DNA from: Streptococcus sp. Marseille-P6264
Lineage (GTDB): Bacteria > Bacillota > Bacilli > Lactobacillales > Streptococcaceae
DNA length: 64,000 nt
Direction of reading: 5' to 3'
Assembly (NCBI RefSeq): GCF_902460355.1
Contig: NZ_CABPTO010000005.1
Span: 1-64,000 of the forward strand
Under the pieces are notes generated by a model that saw only the letters and a program-made list of their open reading frames with translations, was not told where the DNA came from and made no database searches. This document shows positions 38,701-50,355 of this stretch, piece after piece. Within the stretch, counting starts at the first letter, position 1. Every line of letters begins with the position of its first letter. Made by a program: the position numbers and the translations under genes.

Positions 38701-40109
38701 GCCGAAAGAGGATGCCCAGGATTGATAAACTCATCAAACTCAGCGATGATATTGCCCTTGTGCATCTTGCTAGCAGCGACCTGAATCAGGTCATTGTAAA
38801 CAGCTGAAAGTCCCGTCGTCTCCACGTCAAAGACCACATAGGTCGCATCACTCAGCTCAATGTCCACTTCATTGTAGACGATGGGTACTCGATCTTCTAC
38901 AATATTGGCCTCCATACCATAAATCAGCTGAATACCAGCTTTCTTGGCAGCCTTGTAGCCATGGGGAAAGCTCTGCACATTGCCATGGTCGGTAATGGCG
39001 ACAGCCTTGTGGCCCCACTTAGCTGCTGTTGCAATGATTTCCTCGACCTCAGGCAGGGCATCCATAGTAGACATATTGGTATGGGCGTGAAATTCAACCC
39101 GCTTCTGTCCCTCAGGCATCAAGTCCTTGCGCTCATAGTGGGTGACTTCCTGCACATCCTGCACATTCATGGTCAGGTCACGGGTGAAGTTATTCATCTC
39201 CACATTTCCGCGCACGCGTAGCCAAGCACCTTTCTTAATCATGTCAAACTTCTTAGCTTCTTCTTCGTTTTTCATCCATTTTTGCAAGGAGAAGCTGGAA
39301 GTATAGTCTGTCATCTTGAAGTTGAGCAAGACCCGGCCGGTCCGAGTGACTTTCTGCTCTAGGTCAAAGACCATTCCCTCGAAAACCAGACGGTTTTCCT
39401 CAGTCTGAACTTCGATCATAGGGGTAATTTCTGCTTTGTCTAGATTGGGCTTTGCTGCAGCCTTGCGAGCTTGGAAATCATAAGTCGGCTTTTCCTCTGG
39501 TGGTGGTGCCATCTGCTGTAGGGATTCCATGGCTTTGAGCGCCTCTTCATTGGCCGCTTGGACAATCTTGTCATTCTCCGCCTGGAAATTCTCCGCTTGC
39601 TGCTGGGTCAGCTCATCGCTATGCTGAACCTGACAGGTCAGATGAGGAAAGCCGTACTTGACTAGCTGGCGACTAAGGTTTGGCAGGTGGTTCTTGCGAA
39701 AATGCTCCGTATCAATGGTTGAAGCTCCCTCAATCAGCAGTTTCTCCCCATCCAAATGAACCCGCAAATCCTGATACAGACTCTTAAAACCATGGCTAGC
39801 ACAAGGTCCTTCCTCAAAGGCCAGCTGGTAATAAGCCTGCAAGAGCTCATCTGATAGCTGAGAATTCTGACAGTGAATTTCAAAAATGGCCTGATTGCCC
39901 GTCTTAGAAAACTCCTGAGCTAGGCGCTTCTGCAATTCCCGAAAAATTTCAATGGGCAGAATATTCGCAAAAGAAAAATGAAACTCCCAGACCCGACTGA
40001 CCTTGTGGACCAGAACCTTCTCAATTTCTGCATTCAAAAAGGCCTCTGAATTTCGCATTTCCAGTGGCATATCCAGCTGATTCATTAAAATTTCAAACTT
40101 GTTTGACAT
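35721..40109 (-). CDS. polC: DNA polymerase III alpha subunit, Gram-positive PolC
   Basis: A 1462-residue replicative polymerase with built-in proofreading. Domain order: N-terminal region, OB fold (about 230-330), PHP domain ([17 protein letters not shown] near 340) interrupted by the DEDD 3'-5' exonuclease ([10 protein letters not shown] near 428), then the remaining PHP, palm and fingers. The palm catalytic aspartates sit in [10 protein letters not shown], and the zinc-binding Cys cluster ([17 protein letters not shown]) is nearby. AGGAAATGTC precedes the ATG. Confidence 0.97.
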   Translation of the reverse strand: MSNKFEILMNQLDMPLEMRNSEAFLNAEIEKVLVHKVSRVWEFHFSFANILPIEIFRELQKRLAQEFSKTGNQAIFEIHCQNSQLSDELLQAYYQLAFEEGPCASHGFKSLYQDLRVHLDGEKLLIEGASTIDTEHFRKNHLPNLSRQLVKYGFPHLTCQVQHSDELTQQQAENFQAENDKIVQAANEEALKAMESLQQMAPPPEEKPTYDFQARKAAAKPNLDKAEITPMIEVQTEENRLVFEGMVFDLEQKVTRTGRVLLNFKMTDYTSSFSLQKWMKNEEEAKKFDMIKKGAWLRVRGNVEMNNFTRDLTMNVQDVQEVTHYERKDLMPEGQKRVEFHAHTNMSTMDALPEVEEIIATAAKWGHKAVAITDHGNVQSFPHGYKAAKKAGIQLIYGMEANIVEDRVPIVYNEVDIELSDATYVVFDVETTGLSAVYNDLIQVAASKMHKGNIIAEFDEFINPGHPLSAFTTDLTGITDEHVRNAKPLEQVLKEFQEFCQDSVLVAHNATFDVGFMNVNYERHGLPKITQPVIDTLEFARNLYPEYKRHGLGPLTKRFQIALEHHHMANYDAEATGRLLFIFIKDVAEKHGVTNLKDLNTDLVDENSYKKARVKHATIYVKNQTGLKNIFKLVSLSNTKYFEGVPRIPRTVLDAHREGLILGSACSEGEVYDAVVSQGVDAAVEVAKYYDFIEVMPPAIYEPLIAKEQIKDQEELQTIIRNLIEVGERLGKPVLATGNVHYIEPEEEIYREIIVRSLGQGAMINRTIGHGENAQPAPLPKAHFRTTNEMLDEFAFLGEDLAKKLVITNPNQLAETFEPVEVVKGDLYTPFIDKAEETVAELTYQKAFEIYGNPLPDIVDLRIEKELTSILGNGFAVIYLASQMLVQRSNERGYLVGSRGSVGSSFVATMIGITEVNPLSPHYVCGKCQYSEFITDGSYGSGFDMPDKDCPECGHKLSKNGQDIPFETFLGFDGDKVPDIDLNFSGEDQPSAHLDVRDIFGEEYAFRAGTVGTVAAKTAYGFVKGYERDYGKFYRDAEVERLAQGAAGVKRTTGQHPGGIVVIPNYMDVYDFTPVQYPADDVTAEWQTTHFNFHDIDENVLKLDVLGHDDPTMIRKLQDLSGIDPNDIPMDDAGVMALFSGTDILGVTEEQIGTPTGMLGIPEFGTNFVRGMVDETHPTTFAELLQLSGLSHGTDVWLGNAQDLIKQGIADLSTVIGCRDDIMVYLMHKGLDPKMAFTIMERVRKGLWLKISEEERNGYITAMKENNVPEWYIESCGKIKYMFPKAHAAAYVMMALRVAYFKVHHPIYYYCAYFSIRAKAFDIKTMSGGLDAVKRRMSEIAEKRKNNEASNVEIDLYTTLEIVNEMLERGFKFGKLDLYKSHATEFLIEGDTLIPPFSAMDGLGDNVARQLVRAREEGEFLSKTELRKRGGLSSTLVEKMDDMGILGNMPEDNQLSLFDEFF

Positions 40110-40216
40110 GACATTTCCTCGTACAGTAGTGACCCTATTTTACCATAAATCAGCACTTTTTTCGATAGAAAAAGAGCGGAGTAAAGTTGTTGATGCCTAT
40201 ATATTTATATATTTTC

Positions 40217-40244
40217 TTGTCTTAAAACTAAGTTATGATATAAT
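40217..40244 (+). promoter_or_regulatory. Promoter of the 40277 lipoprotein gene
   Basis: -35 TTGTCT at 40217-40222, 16-bp spacer, -10 TATAAT at 40239-40244, with AAGGAG between it and the GTG start. Confidence 0.65.
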
Positions 40245-40276
40245 AGAAAAAACATTTATCAAAAGGAGTCTTAACT

Positions 40277-40819
40277 GTGAAGAAAATTTTACTAGCCAGC
40301 ATCTGTCTGCTGACTTTGACTGCCTGCAGCATGCCTAAGCAAACTAAGCACGAAAACAAACCCAACCAAAGTCAGAGCCAAAGCAAGCCAAAAAAAGAAG
40401 AGAAAGTAAAAACCAAGACTTTTGCTTACAACATGCCTAACGGATACAATAATAAAATTGTTACTTATTATCAAAAAGATAAGATTCGAGCCTTCGATTT
40501 TATGGCTACGAAACCGACTCAAGAGGACGAGCAAGGTAAGAGTCCTGAAGAAATCAGCAACATTTATCAAGAAGAATTAAAAGCTGGTGACTTTTATGAT
40601 AAATTCAGCAAGTTAGATGGAGTCACACTTGAAATCAAAGTTTCAGAGGACAAGAAAACCGTTGCACAAGTTGCCCACTTTGATCTCAGCAAAGCAAAAG
40701 AAAAACAAGTCATGGCTGCTTTAGGGGAAACAACTAAAGATAACCTATTCAAAAAGCTTAAGGAAAAGCCCGAAGATTTCTTTGCTTTTCTGCTATCTCA
40801 AGGATTCACAGAAGAATGA
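40277..40819 (+). CDS. Putative lipoprotein (YehR/DUF1307-like)
   Basis: A 180-residue protein starting with GTG, with AAGGAG 8 bp upstream. The signal peptide ends in the lipobox LTAC (lipidated Cys at 16). A Lys/Gln-rich linker follows, then a globular domain of about 130 residues starting at TFAYNMPNG. The layout resembles DUF1307/YehR-type small lipoproteins of streptococci, but I am not certain of the family. It would be anchored outside the membrane; the role is unknown. The next gene on the same strand also encodes a surface-facing protein. Confidence 0.75.
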   Translation: MKKILLASICLLTLTACSMPKQTKHENKPNQSQSQSKPKKEEKVKTKTFAYNMPNGYNNKIVTYYQKDKIRAFDFMATKPTQEDEQGKSPEEISNIYQEELKAGDFYDKFSKLDGVTLEIKVSEDKKTVAQVAHFDLSKAKEKQVMAALGETTKDNLFKKLKEKPEDFFAFLLSQGFTEE

Positions 40820-40969
40820 AATCTTTTCTGACTTATTTTTTACTTTAGAAACTATCCTGTCTTGCTAGCCAACTCCTTAGTTCGCCAGCAAGAAAAAACT
40901 TAGAAAATATTTTTTAGAGCAAGCTATTGGCTTTCACTTCTCCAATAGCATGATTTTCAAGGAGTTTTT

Positions 40970-41437
40970 ATGCGCTTAACTAAAAAAACTGTTTTTATTG
41001 GTATCGCTTCTCTTCTTATCGTGGGCTTAGCTGCATGGGGAGTAAATGTATTTCTCGTTATGAACAACGCTCAGAAAAGCTTTGATAAAAATTTTATTCA
41101 CTTTCAAGCTAAAAGTGATGACAACGAAACTTTTTTTACTCAAGGCATCGGAAAAAAAGAAGCCTATAATTTATCCTACTCTCCTGCTAAGAAGACCATT
41201 GAAATAAGCAAATCGACTAAAAATGGAGATATCTATTCTTCCGATTCCATTTACGGAGCAGTAAAAGTCTATGATATAAAACAAAACGCTAATCGCTATG
41301 TCTTTTTAACAGCTGCAAAACCAATAATCGTTGACTTTGGAATAACTTCAGTCAAGGTAACTTATGACGGAGGTCATTTTGAAACTCCATACTCTGAGCT
41401 GCATTTCGGTGAAACTTTCCCTAGTGAAGACAACTAG
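40970..41437 (+). CDS. N-terminally anchored hypothetical protein
   Basis: A 155-residue protein with one N-terminal membrane helix (about residues 8-29) and no lipobox or signal-peptidase site that I trust, so it is probably anchored with the C-terminal ~120 residues outside. That domain is polar with alternating beta-like segments (NLSYSPAKKTIEIS, SDSIYGAVKVYDI, ITSVKVTYDGG). I do not recognise the family. AAGGAG lies 6 bp before the ATG, and a terminator hairpin follows. Confidence 0.65.
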   Translation: MRLTKKTVFIGIASLLIVGLAAWGVNVFLVMNNAQKSFDKNFIHFQAKSDDNETFFTQGIGKKEAYNLSYSPAKKTIEISKSTKNGDIYSSDSIYGAVKVYDIKQNANRYVFLTAAKPIIVDFGITSVKVTYDGGHFETPYSELHFGETFPSEDN

Positions 41438-41473
41438 ATAGGAAGTATTCCAGATCATCAAACTTTATTTATG

Positions 41474-41510
41474 AACTAACCAAGCTAATAAGCTATGGTT
41501 AGTTTTTGTT
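41474..41510 (+). terminator. Terminator of the 40970 gene
   Basis: Stem AACTAACCA/TGGTTAGTT with an internal AGCT/AGCT pairing, followed by TTTTTGTTT. Confidence 0.7.
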
Positions 41511-41515
41511 TGCAA

Positions 41516-41539
41516 AAAAAGCGGTTAAAACCGCTTTTT
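41516..41539. terminator. Bidirectional terminator after the PH-domain gene
   Basis: Perfect 11-bp stem AAAAAGCGGTT/AACCGCTTTTT with a 2-nt gap. It overlaps the stop codon of the minus-strand PH-domain gene and backs up the plus-strand terminator. Confidence 0.85.
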
Positions 41540-41918
41540 ATCTCAATACTGCTTCTGCCAGCGCTTTTTGGATGGCAATGACACTTCTATCACTTCGGAA
41601 GGTCAGAGTTTCAGCTGGTTCCTCAGCACTGGAAACCCAGATTTTCAGCTCAGCGTCTAGGTCAAAATGGCCAGCCGTTTCCACTGAAAAGCGAGAAATG
41701 GAGCGATACGGATAAGACTTATAAGCCGTTTTCTTGCCTGTCACTCCCTGCTTGTCCACCAAGATCAAGCGCTTATCTGTAAAGACAATCAAGTCGCGAA
41801 TAAGACTGAATGCCAGCTCTACATTTTCTGCTGGCGTCAGAATGTTCTCCAATTCTCTTTCTGTTTTTTCAATATCTTTCTGAGAAGCATTGCCCAATAA
41901 ACCGCTGAATAATCCCAT
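41538..41918 (-). CDS. Bacterial PH-domain protein
   Basis: A 126-residue protein whose body is a single bacterial pleckstrin-homology-like domain: EVERELENIL, AFSLIRDLIVFTDKRLILVD, SYPYRSISRFSVETAGHFDL, LKIWVSSAEEPAETLTF. No membrane span or signal. Such YvbH/DUF1696-type proteins are cytosolic with unknown ligands. AGGAGGACCGAATA upstream is a strong ribosome binding site. Monocistronic, between a terminator and repeat copy C. Confidence 0.8.
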   Translation of the reverse strand: MGLFSGLLGNASQKDIEKTERELENILTPAENVELAFSLIRDLIVFTDKRLILVDKQGVTGKKTAYKSYPYRSISRFSVETAGHFDLDAELKIWVSSAEEPAETLTFRSDRSVIAIQKALAEAVLR

Positions 41919-41980
41919 TATTCGGTCCTCCTTTCCATTTTCCCTACTATAGCATTTTCAAGGCCAATAAGCAAAAGAAA

Positions 41981-42155
41981 GAGAGTGGGACAAAAGTCCT
42001 AGCCTCTCAATTGTCTTTGGATTGTCGAGCAAGACGCAGTGGTTGAGTGGGCTCTATTACGCTGATTTCATCAGCTTTTATAGCCCTACTCAACTGTGCG
42101 GAGGTGGGACGACGAAATCGAATTTTAACGAATTACCGATTTCTGTCCCACTCTC
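41981..42155 (+). repeat. Three-hairpin repeat element, copy C
   Basis: A 175-bp copy ending 5 bp from the proS stop. Its left end reads GAGAGTGGGAC instead of GAGGCTGGGAC, so both ends now carry the same sequence and form an 18-bp terminal inverted repeat with two mismatches, while hairpin 1 is weakened. Confidence 0.9.
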
Positions 42156-42160
42156 TGCTT

Positions 42161-44026
<1,866 letters not shown>

Positions 44027-44056
44027 TCATAGAATATTTTTCAATCTTTTAAAATG

Positions 44057-45313
44057 TTAGAAGAACAATTTCATAATATCATTCCAAGTCACAGCAATCA
44101 TAAGGACAACCATGACAGCTACCCCTGCAAGGGTAACATAGCTTTCTGTTTCGCGTTTCAAGGGTTTGCGACGGATGGCCTCAAGGATATTGAGGACAAT
44201 TTTTCCACCGTCCAAGGCTGGAATCGGAATTAGATTAAAGATCCCGATATTAAGAGACAGCATGGCTAAGAGACTCAGAATAGCCGGCAAGCCCTGTTGA
44301 GCAGCCTGACTGCTGACATTATAAATAGCAACTGGGCCACCTAATTTATTTAAATTAAAGTTAAAAATCAAATCTTTCAAGGCTGTCAAAATCCGACCTG
44401 TAGTCGTCCAAGTAGCGGTAAAGCCTCCGATCACCTTGTCCCAAAAACCAGTCTTGATAGCAGGTGAAACGCCCAATAGATAGCGATCCCCCTCTTTTTT
44501 GGGTTTAATGTCCACCTTGTGAGTCTGACCCTCGCTCTTATAAGTGATGGTCAATTTTGGTACATCTGCCTTATCTTTAGTCGCTGCTGACACTGCTTTG
44601 GTTAGGTCATCCCAGTTTGCAATCTCATAATTGTTGACTTTCAGAATCTGGTCATCGCTTTTCACCCCTGCCTTGGCAACAGCACCACCTTCCAGCACCT
44701 GAAAATGATTGCTGTTTTCATCTTGGACACCGCCTTGCAGAAAAGCCAAGAACATAAAAACTAGAATACTCAAAATGAAATTGTTCATGGGACCAGCAAA
44801 ATTGGTGATGAGACGTCCCCAGATAGTCGCATTTTGATACTGAACATCCAGCGGAGCAATCCGAACTTCCGTTCCGTCCTCCTCAACAATAGTCGCATCG
44901 TGGTCAACAGAATAAGTCCTGGTCTCATCCAAGACCAGCCCTGTAATCTCCAGCTTTTCTTCAAAATCAAAACTGGTCACATTCATAGGTAGAGCCGTCT
45001 GATCGATTTTCTTACCAGACAGATTGATACGGACGACTTTTCCATCTTCATTCAAGGTCAGACTAGCTGGCGTACCTGTTTTGATTTCTGTCGAATCCTC
45101 GCCCCAGCCAGCCATGCGGACATAACCACCGAGCGGTAAGATCCGAATCGTATAGGCTGTTCCATCCTTGCCAATATGAGCAAAGATTTTCGGGCCCATC
45201 CCAATGGCAAACTCACGAACTAGAATGCCTGATTTTTTGGCAAAGTAGAAATGTCCAAACTCATGAACCACCACGATGATCCCAAAAATAATAATAAATG
45301 TAATAATCTGCAT
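44057..45313 (-). CDS. rseP: Site-2 intramembrane metalloprotease RseP/Eep
   Basis: About 418 residues. The first helix holds the zinc motif HEFGH, a PDZ domain lies centrally (about 190-270, [15 protein letters not shown]), and the last helices contain [11 protein letters not shown] with the third zinc ligand. It cleaves membrane-embedded substrates; Eep orthologues also trim lipoprotein signal peptides into peptide pheromones. The frame extends ten codons upstream, but homologues begin at the MQIITF methionine and nothing supports the longer start. The ribosome binding site is weak (AGAAAGA). Confidence 0.94.
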   Translation of the reverse strand: MQIITFIIIFGIIVVVHEFGHFYFAKKSGILVREFAIGMGPKIFAHIGKDGTAYTIRILPLGGYVRMAGWGEDSTEIKTGTPASLTLNEDGKVVRINLSGKKIDQTALPMNVTSFDFEEKLEITGLVLDETRTYSVDHDATIVEEDGTEVRIAPLDVQYQNATIWGRLITNFAGPMNNFILSILVFMFLAFLQGGVQDENSNHFQVLEGGAVAKAGVKSDDQILKVNNYEIANWDDLTKAVSAATKDKADVPKLTITYKSEGQTHKVDIKPKKEGDRYLLGVSPAIKTGFWDKVIGGFTATWTTTGRILTALKDLIFNFNLNKLGGPVAIYNVSSQAAQQGLPAILSLLAMLSLNIGIFNLIPIPALDGGKIVLNILEAIRRKPLKRETESYVTLAGVAVMVVLMIAVTWNDIMKLFF

Positions 45314-45383
45314 AAGTCTAATCTTTCTCTTAAGATTGTTCATTAAGCCAAGAAGGCTTTCGAGTGCTTAGCCACCAAACTCC

Positions 45384-46187
45384 TTAGAACAGGCCAAAGA
45401 GGTGCATCAGTGGAAAGACAAAAAGCAAGCTATCAAAGCGATCCAAAACGCCGCCATGCCCAGGAATAAACTTCCCTGAGTCTTTCACACCAAAGTGACG
45501 CTTAATAGCGCTCTCTACCAAGTCGCCGAATTGGCCAGCAATACTAAAGACAACAGTCAAGAGCAGCATGGTCACAAAGCTATACGGATTGGCAACTTGC
45601 GGACGGACAGACATAAAAATCGCAGAAACCAGCACCGCTGAGATAACTCCTCCTAAACTGCCTTCAATGGTTTTATTTGGCGATACCTTTGGCAATAATT
45701 TTCTCCGCCCGTAGCGGGTACCGACCAGATAGGCCCCACTATCTGTCGCCCAGACGATAAAGAGGGCCAGCAAAACCTTGTCCACATTCACCAAACGGGC
45801 ATCGATCAAAGCATTAAAACCTAGACCAACATAAAAACTAGAAGCAATCGGATAAGCCGCATCTTCAAAGCTATAAGAGGAACCTAAAACAGTCGCTCCT
45901 AGCAAGACAAAAACGACCAAGCCATAAGCCATCACATTGCCGTCCACAGGTAAAAATTTCAGGTAGTTCTCAAGTGGCAGGGTTAAGACAAAAGCTGCCA
46001 GCATAGCCAATCCACCCTCTAAGGTCGCTGTCGGAAGCCCCTTCATCTTAAGCAATTCATGTACTGCCAGCATGGCTAGAAGACCAACGCTGATCTGGAA
46101 GGGAATCCCTCCCATCTTCACTAAAGGAATAAAAATAGCTAGAGCAATTCCTCCAAAAAGAAGACGTCTTTGTAAATCTAAACTCAT
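45384..46187 (-). CDS. cdsA: Phosphatidate cytidylyltransferase
   Basis: A 267-residue integral membrane enzyme making CDP-diacylglycerol from phosphatidate and CTP. Seven or eight hydrophobic helices are present. The family signature runs through SAIKRHFGVKDSGKFIPGHG followed by GVLDR near the C-terminus, with SPNKTIEGSLGG earlier. AAAGGAGG precedes the ATG, 15 bp after uppS. A core member of the envelope-synthesis operon. Confidence 0.96.
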   Translation of the reverse strand: MSLDLQRRLLFGGIALAIFIPLVKMGGIPFQISVGLLAMLAVHELLKMKGLPTATLEGGLAMLAAFVLTLPLENYLKFLPVDGNVMAYGLVVFVLLGATVLGSSYSFEDAAYPIASSFYVGLGFNALIDARLVNVDKVLLALFIVWATDSGAYLVGTRYGRRKLLPKVSPNKTIEGSLGGVISAVLVSAIFMSVRPQVANPYSFVTMLLLTVVFSIAGQFGDLVESAIKRHFGVKDSGKFIPGHGGVLDRFDSLLFVFPLMHLFGLF

Positions 46188-46202
46188 CTTTTTCTCCCTC
46201 CT

Positions 46203-46952
46203 TTATACACCGCCGAAGCGTCGATTGCGACGATTATATTCTACAACCGCATCCTTCAAAGCCTTCTCATCGAAATCCGGCCAAAGAATATCTGTAAAAT
46301 ACAACTCGCTGTATGCTGTCTGCCAAGGCAGGAAATTACTAAGGCGCAGCTCGCCGCTCGTACGAATGACCAAGTCAGGATCCCGTAAACTTGCGGGCAG
46401 ACTGCTGGTGTAGAGATAATCTCCAAGCATTTCCTCTGTAATAGCCGCTGGTTGAACTTTCGCATCTAAAACATCTTGGGCAAGCTTCTGAACCGCTTGA
46501 TTGATCTCAGCTCGTCCGCCGTAGTTCAGGGCGAAATTCAAAATCAAACCCGTATTCAAGCGAGTCAGCTCCTCAGCCTTCTCCAAAGCCTCAAAAGTAG
46601 CTTTAGGAAGGCGCTTCGTATCGCCAATCATTTGAATTTTTACATTGTTTCTGTGCAATTCTGGCACATAGCGATCATAAAACTCAACCGGCAAATTCAT
46701 AATGAAGGACACTTCTTTTTCTGGTCGCGTCCAGTTTTCCGTTGAAAAGGCATAGACTGTCAAGACCTGCACACCCATCTCCTTGGCTGCAATCGTCACT
46801 TCTTGCAAGGCTTCCATACCTGCCTTATGACCAAAGACGCGCGGCTGCATACGTTTTTTAGCCCAACGGCCATTGCCATCCATGATAATGCCTATATGCT
46901 TGGGAACAAGCAAGGCCTCATCGAGCTTTTCTTTTTTCTTAAAACTAAACAT
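46203..46952 (-). CDS. uppS: Undecaprenyl pyrophosphate synthase
   Basis: A 249-residue cis-prenyltransferase making the C55 lipid carrier for wall polymers. GIIMDGNGRWAKKR (residues ~21-34) carries the catalytic Asp, and the C-terminal block LVIRTSGELRLSNFLPWQ is intact. First gene of uppS-cdsA-rseP-proS, with an extended -10 promoter about 35 bp upstream. Confidence 0.97.
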   Translation of the reverse strand: MFSFKKKEKLDEALLVPKHIGIIMDGNGRWAKKRMQPRVFGHKAGMEALQEVTIAAKEMGVQVLTVYAFSTENWTRPEKEVSFIMNLPVEFYDRYVPELHRNNVKIQMIGDTKRLPKATFEALEKAEELTRLNTGLILNFALNYGGRAEINQAVQKLAQDVLDAKVQPAAITEEMLGDYLYTSSLPASLRDPDLVIRTSGELRLSNFLPWQTAYSELYFTDILWPDFDEKALKDAVVEYNRRNRRFGGV

Positions 46953-46984
46953 ATTTTTTATCCTATTTAAAGTTTTATCATTTC

Positions 46985-46993
46985 ATTATATCA
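46985..46993 (-). promoter_or_regulatory. Extended -10 promoter of uppS operon
   Basis: The minus strand reads TGATATAAT 33 bp before the uppS ATG; no clear -35 is seen. Confidence 0.55.
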
Positions 46994-47093
46994 TAAATCC
47001 TTTAAATGTGGGCAGGAGAGCTGATTTTTCGTCTATCAGAGCTGATGATGAATAGCCGGTAGTGTATGCAGGCAGGTTTCGCTTGTATCGCAC
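46986..47093 (-). other. 35-codon open frame in the yajC-uppS gap
   Basis: A GTG-initiated frame whose peptide begins VRYKRNLPAYTTGYSSSALI and whose stop codon overlaps the uppS -10 element. No ribosome binding site is visible, and the frame stays open upstream of the GTG without a better start. It may be a decayed gene or repeat remnant rather than an expressed gene. Confidence 0.2.
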
Positions 47094-47137
47094 AACTATA
47101 ATATTGTAAAAGATGAGCTTACAAATGTCCTTAAAAT

Positions 47138-47161
47138 AAAAAAGACAGCCTCTCGACTGCC
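47138..47161 (-). terminator. Terminator of yajC
   Basis: The minus strand forms GGCAG/CTGTC with an 8-nt loop, followed by TTTTTTATTTT, 8 bp past the yajC stop. Confidence 0.6.
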
Positions 47162-47168
47162 CTATATC

Positions 47169-47504
47169 CTATTCTTCAATTGCGGTATCTTCATCAGACA
47201 CAGCGATATCGCCTTCCACTCCCGTAGCGGCTGGGATGCCTTCTGTCAATGGCAAAACCGTCTTAATGGCTGCCAATTCAAATGTCAAGAAAACACCGTC
47301 TACGTCCAAGACAACAGTCTTACGCTCTGAATCAACTTCGTCAACAGTTCCGTAAAGGCCACCAATGGTAATGACCTCATAGCCTTTTTGCAGTTTATTA
47401 AGGCTTTCCATCCGTTTTTCAGCTTGCTTTTTCTGTGTCCGTACTTGGAAATACATCATTCCTACTAGTACAACAAAAAAAATAATCATCATTGTTGGAT
47501 TCAT
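47169..47504 (-). CDS. yajC: Preprotein translocase accessory subunit YajC
   Basis: A 111-residue protein with one N-terminal membrane helix (about residues 3-19), then the YajC cytoplasmic domain (RTQKKQAEKRMESLNKLQKG, VITIGGLYGTVDEVD) and an acidic tail. It associates with SecDF in other bacteria; streptococci lack a typical SecDF, so its partner here is unclear. AAGGAG precedes the ATG. Repeat copy D lies between it and tkt. Confidence 0.93.
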   Translation of the reverse strand: MNPTMMIIFFVVLVGMMYFQVRTQKKQAEKRMESLNKLQKGYEVITIGGLYGTVDEVDSERKTVVLDVDGVFLTFELAAIKTVLPLTEGIPAATGVEGDIAVSDEDTAIEE

Positions 47505-47587
47505 TTCTCTTCTCCTTTGGAATTCATCTACTAATTACTATAGCAGATTTTGGCCATTTTGACAAGGCAGGAAAATGATTTCCAAAA

Positions 47588-47763
47588 GAGAGTGGGACAG
47601 AAATCGGTAATTCGTTAGAATTCGATTTCGTCGTCCCACCTCCGCACAGTTGAGTAGGGCTGTAAAAGCTGATGAAATCAGCGTAGTAGAGCCCACTCAA
47701 CCACTGCGTCTTGCTCGACAATCTAAAGACAATTGAGAGGCTAGGACTTTTGTCCCAGCCTCT
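47588..47763 (-). repeat. Three-hairpin repeat element, copy D
   Basis: A 176-bp copy, nearly identical to copy B in reverse orientation. It starts 8 bp past the tkt stop, so tkt transcripts enter the GAGGCTGGGAC hairpin first. A 65-residue frame within it encodes the same start (MSSKTQWLSGLYYADFISF) as a frame in copy B, which is a property of the repeat, not a gene. Confidence 0.92.
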
Positions 47764-47771
47764 ATGTCTTT

Positions 47772-49748
47772 TTATTTAAGATTTTTAACAACTTCTGCTA
47801 CGTGCTCAATTGTAAAGCCGTATTCTTCCAGAACCTTGCTTGCTGGAGCAGATGCACCGAACTGGTCGATTCCGATAACTGCGCCGTCCAGACCGACATA
47901 CTTGTACCAAGGCTGGCTAGCTGCCATCTCGATCGCTACGCGACGACGAACTGCATTTGGCAGAATTTCTTCTTTGTAGGCTGCATCTTGAGCATCAAAA
48001 AGCTCTGTTGATGGCACACTGACCACGCGGATTTTAGTTCCTTCTGCTGCAAGTGCCTTAGCAGCTGCAACAGCCAAATTAACCTCAGAACCAGAAGCCA
48101 ATAAGATGGTATCGAAATCTGCTCCTGTTTCGTAAACGACATAAGCTCCTTTAGCTACCTTGTCAAAGTTTGTGCCGTCTTCAACTGTCAGATTTTGACG
48201 GGTCAAGACCAGAGCAGTCGGAGTAGATTGGCTCTTAAGGGCTAGGTACCAAGCAGCCTGAGTTTCACGCGCATCTGCTGGGCGAAGAACAGTCAGGTTT
48301 GGAATCGCACGCAGACCAGCCAAATGCTCAATCGGTTCGTGAGTTGGGCCGTCTTCACCTACTGCAATAGAATCGTGTGTGAAGACATAAGTCACTGGCA
48401 AACCTTGAAGGGCAGACAGACGGACAGCTGCCTTAACATAGTCTGAGAATACGAAGAAGGTACCACCGTAGACGCGAAGACCGCCATGAAGCGCCATACC
48501 GTTGAGAATTGTTCCCATAGCAAACTCGCGCACACCAAATTGGATATTGCGGTTGAGACGGTGGGCATCATCCTGCAGACCGTCTTCCTTGATGTAGGTC
48601 ATATTGGAGTGAGCCAGGTCAGCAGATCCGCCTAAGAAAGTCGGAAGCACCTTAGCTGCTGCATTGAGGGCATCCTGACTAGAATTACGGGTTGCTTGAG
48701 AGAAGCCATTTTCAAGCACTGGAAAATCTTCTGGCTTGATCTCCACTGGATCCTGACCAGCAATGATAGCTGCTACTTCTGCTGCCAATTCTGGATGGGC
48801 TTGCTTGTAGTCCTCTACTAGCTGTTTCCAAGCATCGTAGGCTGCTGCACCACGCTCTGCTACATTTGTGCGGTAGTCTGCATAGACTTCCTCAGGAATC
48901 TCAAATGGCGCATAGTCCCAGCCCAAGGCTTGACGAGTAGCTTCTGCTTCTTCTGCTCCCAGAGGCGCACCGTGAACTGCATTCGTTCCTTGCTTGTTTG
49001 GAGAACCGTAACCAATAACGGTCTTCACTTCAATCAAAGATGGCTTGCCAGAAGCTTTCGCCTCATTGATAGCTGCATCAATGGCTGCTAGGTCTGTGCC
49101 GTCTTCCACCAAGGCAATATGCCAACCGTAGGCTTCATAGCGGGCACGAACATTTTCTGTAAAGGAATCCTTGGTTTCCCCGTCCAAGTTGATATCATTT
49201 GAATCATAGAGGACAACCAGCTTGTCCAGCTTTTGCAGGCCAGCGTAAGAAGCCGCCTCAGCTGAAACTCCCTCCATCAAATCGCCATCACCACAGATGA
49301 CGTAAGTGTAATGGTCGAAAATTGGATAGCCATCACGGTTGTACTTGGCAGCCAAGAAACGCTCTGCCTGAGCAAAACCAGTCGCTGTAGAAATCCCTTG
49401 TCCCAATGGTCCAGTCGTCGCATCAACTCCAGCCGTATGACCAAACTCTGGGTGACCTGGTGTCTTAGAACCCCATTGGCGGAAATTTTTGATTTCTTCC
49501 ATGCTGACATCTTTAAAGCCAGACAGATGGAGCAAGGCATAAAGCAACATAGAGCCGTGGCCTGCAGACAGAACGAAGCGATCGCGGTTAATCCAATTTG
49601 GCTCTTCTGGATTGATACGCAATTGTTTAGTAAACAGATCATAAGCCATCGGCGCAGCGCCCATCACGACACCAGGGTGGCCTGACTTAGACTTTTCAAT
49701 CGCGTCAATTCCTAAAAAGCGAATGGCATTAACAGATAATTGTGACAT
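47772..49748 (-). CDS. tkt: Transketolase
   Basis: A 658-residue thiamine-diphosphate enzyme of the non-oxidative pentose phosphate pathway. The ThDP/Mg motif is [18 protein letters not shown] (about 153-170). The central domain has [20 protein letters not shown], and the C-terminal domain ends in [16 protein letters not shown] precedes the ATG, with a near-consensus promoter upstream. Monocistronic. Confidence 0.96.
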   Translation of the reverse strand: MSQLSVNAIRFLGIDAIEKSKSGHPGVVMGAAPMAYDLFTKQLRINPEEPNWINRDRFVLSAGHGSMLLYALLHLSGFKDVSMEEIKNFRQWGSKTPGHPEFGHTAGVDATTGPLGQGISTATGFAQAERFLAAKYNRDGYPIFDHYTYVICGDGDLMEGVSAEAASYAGLQKLDKLVVLYDSNDINLDGETKDSFTENVRARYEAYGWHIALVEDGTDLAAIDAAINEAKASGKPSLIEVKTVIGYGSPNKQGTNAVHGAPLGAEEAEATRQALGWDYAPFEIPEEVYADYRTNVAERGAAAYDAWKQLVEDYKQAHPELAAEVAAIIAGQDPVEIKPEDFPVLENGFSQATRNSSQDALNAAAKVLPTFLGGSADLAHSNMTYIKEDGLQDDAHRLNRNIQFGVREFAMGTILNGMALHGGLRVYGGTFFVFSDYVKAAVRLSALQGLPVTYVFTHDSIAVGEDGPTHEPIEHLAGLRAIPNLTVLRPADARETQAAWYLALKSQSTPTALVLTRQNLTVEDGTNFDKVAKGAYVVYETGADFDTILLASGSEVNLAVAAAKALAAEGTKIRVVSVPSTELFDAQDAAYKEEILPNAVRRRVAIEMAASQPWYKYVGLDGAVIGIDQFGASAPASKVLEEYGFTIEHVAEVVKNLK

Positions 49749-49822
49749 TGAATTCTCCTTATAAAAAATTTAGCGGGCTGCTACAACCAGCAGACATTCC
49801 TACGCTCATTTTTCTTATTTCC

Positions 49823-49851
49823 ATTATATGAAATTTTTGTCTTTCCTGCAA
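49823..49851 (-). promoter_or_regulatory. Promoter of tkt
   Basis: Minus strand: -35 TTGCAG at 49846-49851, 17-bp spacer, -10 TATAAT at 49823-49828, 74 bp upstream of the ATG. Confidence 0.65.
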
Positions 49852-49948
49852 TAATGGGAAGGTCATTCTTTTCTTCAAAAAAGAACCCCACAAGCAAGCA
49901 CTCGTAGAATTCTATATTTTGATATATTTCTCCATAATACTCGGCAGC

Positions 49949-50191
49949 TTATTGAATGGTAATGCCGTATTTTTCATGATTTTCTTCATACCAATTAATC
50001 AGAGCAATAGCCGTTTGATAAGTAATATTCTTAATCTTGCTGCTACCTTTGACCAGTGTCAAGATGCTCATTTTGCTAATGTTGGCATCTGTCGCCACAC
50101 GATAGCTGGTCAAAACTCCATCGATTAGTAATTGAATAACAGCTTCTACCTTTTTATAATCAGACATTGTAGTAATATCCAATTTCTCCAT
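49949..50191 (-). CDS. Small HTH-like protein
   Basis: An 80-residue protein whose middle part (LTSYRVATDANISKMSILTL, then SSKIKNITYQTAIALINWYEE) has the spacing of a Cro/CI-type helix-turn-helix followed by the terminal helices. It may be a small DNA-binding regulator or one half of an ancient addiction module, but no partner gene adjoins it. AAGGA lies 8 bp before the ATG opening MEKLDITT; the frame's longer TTG start is less supported. TATAAT about 39 bp upstream is a likely -10. Confidence 0.65.
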   Translation of the reverse strand: MEKLDITTMSDYKKVEAVIQLLIDGVLTSYRVATDANISKMSILTLVKGSSKIKNITYQTAIALINWYEENHEKYGITIQ

Positions 50192-50355
50192 TTTGCATTC
50201 CTTCCATAACATTTATCTTTTCCTAACCATTATACACTTTTCTATGGTATTTACATATATAAATGCTTGGAGCGTTAGAAAAGAGGAGATTGGCTGATTA
50301 TTTCTGTCTAGTTTAGCTAGATTTTGAAAAGGTTGACAAGCGACAAAAGTGAGTA

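Noticed and set aside
36195..39221. Series of long plus-strand frames inside polC
   Set aside because: Antisense shadows of a well-supported 1462-residue gene; no start signals.
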